A stretch of DNA of 64,000 nucleotides from Diplolepis rosae. Lineage: Eukaryota; Arthropoda; Insecta; Hymenoptera; Diplolepididae. Position 1 is the first letter of the stretch. Every line of letters starts with the position of its first letter. Of the stretch, positions 56,198 to 64,000 are shown piece by piece. A program made the position numbers and the translations under genes. The DNA is taken from NCBI GenBank assembly GCA_030998225.1, contig JAPYXD010000555.1, positions 9,486,001-9,550,000 on the forward strand, read 5' to 3'. Below the pieces are notes generated by a model. It was not told the origin of the DNA, ran no database searches, and was given only the letters and a program-made list of their open reading frames with translations.

Positions 56198-56393
56198 CCC
56201 CGTGTACAAATTTTTTCATGGCCTCGGTTGGAGCCAGATCGAGAATCTCAAATTAGGAATGAAACACAGCCCGACTGAGGCCAGATCTGGCTGCCCAGGA
56301 TCCGATCAGGTTTTAATCAGGGACTAGTCGGGCCCTGATCGGTCCGTGTGTTTCATCACCGGTCTGGGCCATGTCTGGCAATTTCTGCACGGA
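56198..56393. mobile_element. GC-module element F6, ~196 bp
   Basis: CCCGTGTACAAATTTTTTCA (56198) and GGCAATTTCTGCACGG (to about 56393). Interior words: GATCAGG, AGTCGGGCCCTGATCGG and GGCCAGATCTGG. Confidence 0.6.
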
Positions 56394-56780
56394 TTAGTGT
56401 GTTAAAAAGAATTATTTATGAACTTAAATTATATTTCCATGAATTAATCAAAAACTTGAACGATTTTGAATTAAGAAAAAGACATGTGCAGAAATTGTCG
56501 TATTATGACCCAAACTGGTGATAAAGCACCGCCTAACCTGACCTAACTAAATTATATCACGTGACCCGGTCGGGTCGTGTATTTCATTACCAATTTCGAT
56601 TCTCCGATTAGGACCTGGCCAGGGCGACAGCAAAATTTTTGCTTGGAGAGGCTAAACAAACGATTTCTTCGATATAAACAGAAGTTTTTTCTAAATGTAG
56701 ATAATGCAGTAATTATATAGAATTCATATTCTGGACTTGCATTGACCCTTAATTAACAATTGAAGATATATGTTGCTTCA
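56394..56780. other. Unassigned, with F-type fragment and a retroelement-end remnant
   Basis: 56565-56650 is another F-type fragment. CAATTGAAGATATATGTTG at 56757-56775 is the complement of the end of hammerhead copies 3 and 4. Confidence 0.4.
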
Positions 56781-56943
56781 AGAAAGACTTTATGTGTAAA
56801 ATTATATGTAAATTTGGACACATTTCATGTACACTCGCAACATCCAACTTAATTTTTGCAAAATTCACAATTTGTGCAATCTTCAACATGATGATACGCA
56901 ATTTTTCCAGGTTTTTCAACTCAGCTTTTTTGCAAAAATTACT
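56781..56943 (+). repeat. Left direct repeat flanking the THAP element
   Basis: AGAAAGACTTTATG... through ...GATGATACGCAATTTTTCCAG aligns with 58911-58934 plus 60707-60840 once mariner 4 is removed. Similarity is moderate (roughly 70 percent by eye) with small gaps. Confidence 0.6.
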
Positions 56944-57256
56944 GTACACCAGAATAAAATGTTAATGTTTTCCAAACTCTAATTTATACCAATTAAAGCC
57001 AAATTGGGAATTTGCACATTTTTTTTTGTGATGAAAAAATGAAATTTGGGGGTCACTTTTGCATACAAAATTTTTTTCTGAATTTTTTAGTTAATAATAA
57101 TTTATTAATGAGCGTTTGAAAAGTGTAAATTTTAAATTTTCCGAAAACGTTCCGGAAACAGCCGAATGCTTCCGATGATACGGTGACGTCACATCGTTGT
57201 ATACGATCTCTCTGTGTCACATCTTTGTATAGAAGACCAATTGAAAATTGTATAAA

Positions 57257-58012
57257 ATGTCGAAAAAACGGCTTATAAATGGTGTTTTGTCGATGAGTGT
57301 CATAATTCGACAATCAACACATCCGATAAAACTTTTTTTCCGGTTCCGGTAAATCCGATTGTGCGAAATAAATGGTTTGAAAGTGCACAACGGCGAGATA
57401 TGCCAGGAAATAGTAACATGTTTTGCTGTCAAGATCATTTTGACGTAAGTATACTTTCTTCTTTTGTTCATAATATTATGTTATCTGTAAATAAACTGTA
57501 ATTGAAAAAAGATATAGATTTATTTATATTTATAATTATAGCAGTAAAAAATCTAACCTCAATTTGTCAATGTGTAAATAATAATATGATTTAAAAAGTT
57601 ATTACTTTACGTCTAAGGAGCAGGTTTTATAGAGAAAATCATGATCATAAATTTATGTGATACAAATTAAGAATGTTAAACATAGAACTTGCTGTTATTA
57701 CTGTTTTCAAATTTTTCAATAAAGAGTTTTCACGTTGTAGCTTCGAAAAAATTTTACAATAATAATGCGGTTAAATTAATTTATAAATTATGAAATAATA
57801 ATTACGTGAGTGAATTATTTCAGTTAAAAGAGGATATGGAAAATTACGTAAAGTACTCTTTAACTGGGAAACCAATACAGATTAAAAAAGGTGTTTTTCC
57901 GCATTTTTTCGATTGCCAAAAACATCGTAGTAATAAGGAAACTCCAACTCCTCGACCTGCTTTTGTTAAACTCAACCGGAAAAGAGCAATTTTGGAAATT
58001 TTATCATTATAA
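57257..58012 (+). pseudogene. THAP zinc-finger protein, two exons, frameshift at the start
   Basis: Exon 1 (to 57444) reads TAYKWCFVDECHNS, FFPVP, NKWFESAQRRD and MFCCQDHFD. This is the C2CH THAP signature: C-x4-C, FP, W, C-x2-H. A consensus donor GTAAGT follows at 57445. After a 379-bp intron ending TTTCAG (57821-57823), exon 2 (57824-58012) reads LKEDMENYVKYSLTGKP, then KKGVFPHFFDCQ, the C-terminal THAP block. The join is in phase. The protein ends at TAA 58010-58012, soon after the domain. The only suitable ATG (57257) is out of frame with KWC by one base: the run of six A after GTCG would need seven. This is either a disabling deletion or a sequencing error. Confidence 0.8.
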
Positions 58013-58379
58013 TGGTAAACTTAACGACTATCACTCTCTCAATGAAACTTTATTGGATATTATACTATTTAAATATTAAAAATTCAAGCAGTTAACAAAT
58101 AATTTATGTCATTAGAACTAATTAAATTAAGAAACAAATGAACTAATATTTATAATGACGAATAATTAATTATTTATAAATCATTCAAACGAATTAATTT
58201 ATATTTATATCATACATTTTACCAATAATATTCTCATCTTCTTTAATAACGTAATAATAATTCAACTATGTACTAAATACATTAACTTATACATGAGTGA
58301 TTTTTCATTATCATCAATTAGTAGTTTTTTCTTTTATTTGAATTGACAGAGTAGAATAATTATAATTTGTAACTTTTAC

Positions 58380-58523
58380 TTACAAAGTGGCTTTGACAGC
58401 ACGGATTTCTGGTGCGGCATATTTAGGGTTAGATGTAAAATATTCCAACACCATAAACATAGAAATTTTTGGAAGACTTCCCGAGTCTGCTTTTACGAAG
58501 CCACTATCCATCTTAGGAGGCAT
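58380..58523 (-). CDS. Candidate first exon of an unknown protein, antisense to the THAP gene
   Basis: From ATG 58523 the peptide reads MPPKMDSGFVKADSGSLPKI, then SMFMVLEYFTSNPKYAAPEI and RAVKATL. A TTT|GTAAGT donor (58385-58380) overlaps the in-frame stop, as expected for a spliced exon. The style, especially the EYF-SNP-Y--PEIR-VKA part, recalls from memory the N-termini of insect SWIM/YqaJ-type proteins found in repeats; I cannot verify this. No second exon is found between here and the THAP gene. It converges with the THAP gene. Confidence 0.4.
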   Translation of the reverse strand: MPPKMDSGFVKADSGSLPKISMFMVLEYFTSNPKYAAPEIRAVKATL

Positions 58524-59760
58524 TTTTAACTAAATAAACCAGTTTATTTATTGTTGAGAACTTCACGTGCACTTGGTTTGCATGTTGCCGATACGAAAAT
58601 ACAACGGTTTGACGTCAGAGACGCTTGACCGCCAAAGCGGTCCGTTTCAAACGCTCATTATCATTGAATCCTTCGCAAATCCACAATTAATGAGTAAAAA
58701 GAAAACGCTATTGTAATTATTTTTTATTTAATATAAATTTTAGATTGCATTTATAAAATTGCATAATTTTTTTGCATGCAAATTCCCAATTATCAGGTCA
58801 TTTAAAAAAAATTTATTTCTCACAGTATTTTATTCGGACGCAATGTTATTCTCTATTGCTTTATACTAAATAAATATTTACATAGTTATTTTATATTTAG
58901 ACTCTAACCAAAGAAAACTTTATGTATAATATTAACACAGCACTCAATAAGTTCATAGGATGACTAATAAAAGAACAACTTTTAGGCAATTTCCGCTTTA
59001 TTCATCAACATAATCTCTTTCAAGAGTGATACATTCATTCCAAAACTTCTTTAACATTTCGATGCCTTTTTTGTAGAATGATTTCTCTTTGGCTTGAAAA
59101 TACGCTTCAGTTTCGGCAATCACTTCTTCATTGGGGCCAAATCTCTTTCCCTGAAGCAGTCTATTTAGGTCTACAAACAGGTAGTAGTTGCTGGGAGTCA
59201 GATCCAGAGAATATGGTGGATGGGGCAGCAATTCAAAGTGCAATTTGTGCAATTTTGCTATTGTTGCGATCAACTTGTGACATGGTGCATTGTTTTGGTG
59301 AAAGAGCACTTTTTTCTTATTCATTTGGGGTCGTTTTTTCGCAATTTCTTTCTACAAATGCACCAATAACGCCTTATAATATTCGATTTTGATGGTTCTT
59401 CCTTTCTCAAGGTAATCGATGAATAAAATACCGTGCGCATCCCAAAATATGGAGGCCAAAACCTTACCAGCTGAAACTTGCGTTTTTAGTCGCTTTGGAC
59501 GGTTTTCACCCTTTGCTGTCCACTCAGCTGACTGCCGATTTGACTCTGAAGTGTAATAATGGATCCATGTTTCATTCAATGTCACATACCGTATGAAAAT
59601 ATCCTTTTTATTGCACTGAAACAGCTCCAAAGAGCGCTCTCAATCGTCGACGCGTTGTTGTTTATGATCGACTGTGAGCAAACGCGCCACCCATTTCGAA
59701 CAGAGCCTTCTCATGCTCAAATGCTCATGCAAAATGGTGAATACACTGCTTTCTGATACA

Positions 59761-60262
59761 TCAGGTGTACAAATAAGTTTCCGTCGTTTTTTATAAAAAA
59801 TTCGGCATTTGTTGTAAAAGAACGGAATCTTATGTTTTATTCGAAGTATTGTCCATCGTATTGTTCTTCTTGCGTTTAGCACGAATCTTGATCCAATAAT
59901 GCTTTTAATTCCGCGTCTTCACGGTTGTTAAACTTTTGAAACCACTCACGACAACTTCTCTCACTTAAGGCAGCCTCACCATATGTTTCTACAAACAATA
60001 GATGCGCCTCAGCTGCAGATTTCTTTAAATTCAAGAAGTAAATCAAAAGTTCCCGCAAATGACGCTCATCCGGCTTAAAACTCGACATTTTCGCAGACAA
60101 AAGAATATATTATACTGATAAAAATTCACTAATATTTCAAGGTTATGTTGTTGAAAGATGTCCAACCTTACGCCAGTAACGTTTTACATCTGTCGATCTC
60201 AACCAAAACTTACTGGTGACGCCAATTTTTGTCAAACGGCGGAAACTTATTTGTACACCTGA
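59761..60262 (-). mobile_element. Internally deleted mauritiana-type mariner
   Basis: TCAGGTGTACAAATAAGTTT (59761) and its exact complement to 60262 resemble the known Mos1/mauritiana-type terminal repeat. TA follows the right end and CA precedes the left. At 502 bp it keeps the start of a transposase and a short 3' piece. Confidence 0.85.
59876..60100 (-). pseudogene. mauritiana-type mariner transposase, N-terminus only
   Basis: It reads MSAKMSSFKPDERHLRELLI, LKKSAAEAHLLFVETYGEAA, SCREWFQKF and NNREDAELKALLDQDS. This is the paired helix-turn-helix of the mauritiana subfamily (LKK-AAE-H--L-E-YGE, R--WF--F). Part of the linker after QKF is deleted, and the catalytic domain is absent. Confidence 0.85.
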
Positions 60263-60918
60263 TATTTAAGGTAACAGTTACCTCAAGCAACTTCAATTTA
60301 CGATCGGCCAAAACCATTTTGTGGACCTTTTATATGTTTTCTGGACCAACTGCCTAATTTGGGCGACCAGGACGTTCAGCATCATCGGTGTTTGTACGGC
60401 CGCGTTCAAAATCAGCAAACCACTTCTCTACCATTTCTCTGGATGGAGCAGAATTCGGATAATACCTGTCAAGCCATTGCTTTACTTAAACAATATTTTT
60501 TCCCATTAAAAAGCAATGCTTTATCAACATACGAAATTCAGATTTTTCCATTGTTTTGAAAATTACAAAAGTAACGTCACTAAAATCACTGTAACTTGAA
60601 ATTTTGACATAGACCGTTTAAAGATTGGCACTTTACAAAAATCATATGGATTTTTCAAAAGTGGCGCCATCTATATGTCATTGTGCGAACTTATTGAGTG
60701 ATGTGTTATATGAAAACTTGGGTATATTTCGTGTACATTCTGAATAATCAATCTCATTGTCCATTCCCACAATTGGGAAAATCTTTAGTATGATACTACG
60801 CATTTTTTTAAAGTTTCTAATTCATTGTAAAAAAATTGTCAATTTTTCAATCTTTTTTAAAAGTATTTTAGTCCGAAGCAATTCCAAGTTTTTATCGATG
60901 CATATAAAAAAAGGCGTA

Positions 60919-62415
60919 CACGGATAGAAATTCGATGGTTGAAAGTACCACTTTTGACCGTAATCCAGAACCATTAGGAATTTCTTTCAGTTAGTCCCAA
61001 AAATATGCTATGCTAAATATGCATATATAAATATGTTTCGGGAAAATATACATTTAAAGATGTTTATGCATATCTTTCGAGTTTACATTAGAAGACATTC
61101 TATAGGTTGAAATATTACTTTCATGAATTTACGGAATATTATAATCGTAACGTTCGAAAAAGTTTCCATCGGAGTACAAACATTAGAATCCTAGATGGTA
61201 CTTTTTCTCCTCCTTACACGGAGAAACTCTTCATTGTAAAATCTAGTATTATTATATTTATTTTTACTAAGAGTCAATAGGAAGCGAGGATATAGTAACA
61301 AAACTAGTTTTATTTACCATAGCGGTAGGAGGAAATACATTTTCTGAACCAATTGTAAATATAGTGCAACTTTATAAATTACCATTGAGAGTTGCAAAGA
61401 TCAATATCTTTGATGGCAAATTGAAACTAGAAATAAGTGATACCAATATAAATAAAAAGAAAAACTATCTATGCAAGAATTGGTCTTTTGAATAATATGA
61501 ATTGCAAAATAGTTTGTCAATAGTAATGAAGAATGAAGAGAGAAAGACTTGAATATTTTGAATATTTTTTTACATTTGAATATGGCGCCTTTCTAACTTA
61601 CGATTTTTTCTAGCAGAGGGACTACCGAGCTTTTCCTCACAAATCGTAAAAGTTTCCACAGTTTAGTATAAAATGAAGTTGCTACATTGTAATTTTCATA
61701 TCACTGCGATGCGTTTATGAATGTGTGCGTTGTCCAGTTAGGTTAAGTTGCGTTGAATTAGTATTTGAGCGTGCATTGCTATGTTTATTATTTATATTGA
61801 TATATATATATACGTGTATGTGTATGTAAATATGTAACTATGTTTATAAATACTCTCTCTATGTAGCTCACAAAATCTAATAAGAACTATGGTAAAATTT
61901 ACGAATGACTGATTTTTTTATATCATGGAGGTGCAATTATTTCCTATTTTCGATAGGAAAAGTTATAAATATGGTTCCACTATCTCCTAAAGACTATGGT
62001 AATTCGGTTAGACAGAAGATGTGACTTTACTATTGTCTTTTGTAAACTTAACATTCTTTTTTAGCAATTAATGAAACATTTATTAGGTTTATTTCAATAT
62101 AATTCGTTCGATGTGTCGATTACGATTTTACTATTTCAAGTAATAAAACTTGCTTTTGTTTTTAGGCATAAGTACAATTATATCACTATTTTCTCCAATA
62201 TTATTAGTAACTCCATAGTTTAATATTCAAAATAGTAATTTCTAAAAAAGTGACGTTATATCCTCGTTTCCTATTGACTTTTAGTAAAAATAAATATAAT
62301 AATACTAAATTTTGCAATGAAGAGTTTCTCCGTGTAAAAACGCGTCGACCAATCAGCGAACAGCAGACTTCTAATACAAGTTCCAAAATTTCGAACTATA
62401 ATTGCGAGAGTAGTC
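60919..62415. mobile_element. CACGGATAGAAATTCG TA-target element, copy 2
   Basis: Inverse-orientation copy of 2202-2948 (ends, GTACCA words and CCAATCAGCGAACAG are shared). TA precedes the left end; the right end is lost where the element 62418-63387 begins. It is split by 61217-62334. Confidence 0.7.
61217..62334. mobile_element. CACGGAGAAACTC TA-target element, ~75-bp inverted repeats
   Basis: CACGGAGAAACTCTTCATTG (61217) and its complement to 62334 are flanked by TA (61215-61216, 62335-62336). Pairing continues through CTAGTATTATTATATTTA and TAGGAAGCGAGGATATA. The paralogue near 2722 shows the single-TA empty site. No transposase motif. Confidence 0.88.
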
Positions 62416-62970
62416 TACACTGAAAAAGCAGTATACCTGAGAGAACTATATTTTGGTCCTCAGAACCAGAAAATATTGCTATCAGACCTATGCTACGGTA
62501 TGGTCTTCAAAACTATACGAGTACAGGTGAAACAGCTATACTGGTATTCCTAAACGTCATATTGCTCCGCGAAGGATACAAGCTCGTTAATATGACAATA
62601 CGATGTATAGCGATCGTAACCAAAATATTATTTCTGTTATAATAATGCATGCGATAGAGTTGTCGCATGTTCTGTAATCCAGAGCTTTAATTATAAATAA
62701 TAGGAAATGAAAAAATGATAGTCAAATTATTGTAATTATGTTAGTACTTACCTTCGAATGCTTCGATATATTTTCTTAATCCCCAATCAGTCAATTTTTT
62801 CTTCACCTACTCGTCCATCGCTGTTATGAATTTTCGCGTCTGATAAAACAATACTCGTTACGCAAAAATGATCTTTCAAAACCAAAAAAAATGCTTCAAA
62901 CAAATCGGCAAGCGCTTCGAAAAAACGCCTCGAACAAATGACACATCTTTTTCATTTCGAGGTTAGATTC

Positions 62971-63079
62971 GCGTGCATGCGAAGCAATACATAGGTCGCG
63001 CGACAAACCAGTATAGTTGTCTCACCTATACTGCATGGGTCGAGACACTATATACCGGCATAGGTCGAACAGCTATACT
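62971..63079 (+). repeat. 109-bp direct repeat, first copy
   Basis: GCGTGCATGCGAAGCAAT... to ...CGAACAGCTATACT. About 95 percent identical to 63267-63375, 296 bp apart. Confidence 0.85.
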
Positions 63080-63266
63080 TCTACCGTTGCACGAACGAAA
63101 TTATAATGGTGCGATGGCAAAATAAGCATTTCGGTGCGTCACGTATTCAGTTTAGCTACAATACCAATACCGTATAGTCACGACAGGTATTTTGCTGAAC
63201 TAAAATTCTGTGTAGTTTTCTCAGCTATACTGTTTTTTCCGTCTAGTGGCATTAGTTGTAGGAGTC

Positions 63267-63375
63267 GCGTGCATGCGAAGCAATGTATAGATCGCGCGGC
63301 AAACCAGTATAGTTGTCTCACCTATACCGCATGGGTCGAGACACTATATACCGGTATAGGTCGAACAGCTATACT
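63267..63375 (+). repeat. 109-bp direct repeat, second copy
   Basis: Same length as the first copy with about five substitutions. It abuts the right end of the element. Confidence 0.85.
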
Positions 63376-63469
63376 GTTTTTTCCGTGCATAAAATTTATT
63401 TCCGTGTAAATAATAAAATTCTCCATCAAAGAAGCCCTTAGCGAAATTGTTTTTATTTTTTTTAATATC

Positions 63470-63582
63470 CAAAATAAATCACTGATGAGGACTCCGATCA
63501 GAGACGAAACGTTTGATTATGTAAAACTTTGAGTTTTTATTAACCTTTTACCCTAAAGTCAACTATCAACATATATCTTCCA
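63470..63582 (+). ncRNA. Hammerhead-like motif, copy 4
   Basis: AAATAAATCACTGATGAGG, stem-loop GACTC-CGATCA-GAG, GAAACGTTTGATTATG, then CTTTGAGTTTTTATTAACC and CCTAAAGTCAACTATCAACA. AATCA and TGATT can pair as stem I around the core. The core bases CTGATGA and GAAA are intact. The end CAACATATATCTTC is shared with copy 3. Confidence 0.5.
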
Positions 63583-64000
63583 TTATATAGAATGATTAAA
63601 TATAAAGAAGGAGGTTTCTGACAAGTTAGCACGTGCAATCTTGACTGAATTAGCAAAGACAATCAATTTCGTAATTGTAAGACTTATATTATTGTCTGTA
63701 AAAATTGTGCAGGCTTCAATTGCGTGTGAGTTGTTAAGTGCTACATAGTCCAGACATAAACACTTAGGTCCTTGTAAAACGGAGGAAGCACGAAGGTATA
63801 TACGATATGAATAATGTAAGCTTATGTAACTTCCAGTGTCACTAGTTGCGTTATAAATAGTCGGGTATTATCCAATGTCGACTCTCGGTGCAAGATTACG
63901 TGTTTACTTTAAGTGCAGACAAACGCTCCCTTACGTGAGTGGTTTTGATCGATTTGTGATTAATTATTCGATGCTTTGTTTCTTTGGAAATTGCCTGTCT
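63583..64000. other. Less AT-rich single-copy DNA at the right edge
   Basis: Not repeated in the window. It carries the possible promoter below, so a gene may begin here or beyond the edge. Confidence 0.3.
63852..63859 (+). promoter_or_regulatory. Possible TATA-box core promoter
   Basis: TATAAATA in the context GTTATAAATAGTCGGG. Transcription would start near 63880-63890. No ATG-led long frame follows before the window ends, which is compatible with a 5' untranslated first exon. Confidence 0.35.

Larger units (their letters stand above)
57002..58791. mobile_element. Candidate 1.8-kb element encoding a THAP domain
   Basis: AATTGGGAATTTGCA (57002-57016) is perfectly complementary to 58777-58791. 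Between these lie a THAP-domain frame (+) and a short coding-like exon (-). THAP domains are the DNA-binding module of P and Kolobok transposases as well as host proteins. No target duplication is clear and no catalytic domain is visible, so the ends could still be coincidental. Confidence 0.4.
58998..60551 (-). pseudogene. mariner transposase 4, all three catalytic Asp changed to Asn
   Basis: It begins MEKSEFRMLIKHCFLMGKN at ATG 60551. The N-terminal half has stops after GKNIV and RPGRPN, and is cut after KLLEVTVTLNI by the nested element. The remainder is open for long stretches: SESSVFTILHEHLSMRRLCS, VTLNETWIHYY, HQNNAPCHK, SLDLTPSNYY and RDYVDE. Each aspartate of the D,D34D triad reads asparagine (AAT/AAC), so the enzyme would be inactive even without the frameshifts. 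Confidence 0.93.
58935..60706 (-). mobile_element. mariner element 4 with a nested deleted mariner
   Basis: ACACAGCACTCAATAAGTTC (58935) and GAACTTATTGAGTGATGTGT (to 60706), with TA at 58933-58934 and 60707-60708. It contains the 502-bp element 59761-60262. Confidence 0.92.
58911..60840 (+). repeat. Right direct repeat, split by mariner 4
   Basis: 58911-58934 and 60707-60840 together match 56781-56943 (AAGAAAACTTTATG, TTTCGTGTACATTC, TATGATACTACGCATTTTTT). One further pair, AGTATTTTATTCGGACGCAA (58829) and AGTATTTTAGTCCGAAGCAA (60861), suggests the repeated region is larger. Confidence 0.55.
62418..63387. mobile_element. CACTGAAAAAGCAGTATA element with duplicated end block
   Basis: CACTGAAAAAGCAGTATACC (62418, after TA) pairs with CAGCTATACTGTTTTTTCCG-TG to 63387. 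Variants of CAGTATAC/AGCTATACTG iterate throughout. A ~109-bp block occurs twice in direct order. Confidence 0.7.

Noticed and set aside
1..64000. LTR retrotransposon or LINE coding region
   Set aside because: I looked for reverse transcriptase, integrase and endonuclease motifs and saw none in any frame long enough to judge.

Overview
This window looks like repeat-dense, AT-rich intergenic or heterochromatic DNA from an arthropod, most likely an insect. The evidence is four mariner (DD34D) copies, pogo/Tigger-like remnants, TTAA-target elements, tRNA-derived SINEs, a THAP-domain reading frame with an intron, and no prokaryotic gene organisation. A TE-rich hymenopteran would fit, but nothing here proves the order. 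No intact host gene is visible. Almost every long open frame is a decayed transposase, a repeat read through in frame, or a shadow.

Layout. 0-6 kb: a possible lysine-rich coding fragment, then a 4.8-kb element with ~280-bp terminal repeats that holds a TTAA-target element, two TA-target elements, a mariner and a pogo-like element. 6-12.8 kb: SINE pieces, a TTAA-target element, a hammerhead-like motif, long unassigned DNA and a pogo-like element with a pipsqueak-type DNA-binding domain. 12.8-24.8 kb: GC-module and CACGGAGAAA elements, fold-backs and unassigned DNA. 24.8-29.4 kb: tandem copies of a hairpin-bearing GC-rich family, then a ~186-bp satellite split by a hAT-like element that carries further nested insertions. 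29.4-43.5 kb: a second mariner split by a 486-bp inverted-repeat element, several multi-level nests, and two copies of a family with GCGCGAAGCGCG hairpins. 43.5-56.7 kb: GC-module elements, two TTAA elements that share one TTAA, and a third mariner split by a 1.4-kb GC-module element. 56.7-64 kb: a 1.8-kb candidate element encoding a THAP domain, a fourth mariner in a flanking direct repeat, more TA-target elements, a hammerhead-like motif and a possible TATA promoter at the right edge.

How the parts work together. The window is best read as a stratigraphy of transposition. Target-site duplications (TA, TTAA, 8 bp) and several empty-site paralogues within the window give the order of insertions. 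Most of the TA-target elements share a terminus of the form CAC-N-(G/C)AGAAA. Many have interiors made of degenerate repeats of one short, family-specific motif. That pattern, the recurring hammerhead-like core (four copies) and the THAP element are the least ordinary things here. Positions of element ends are read by eye and may be off by a few bases; family assignments without a coding domain are inferences.
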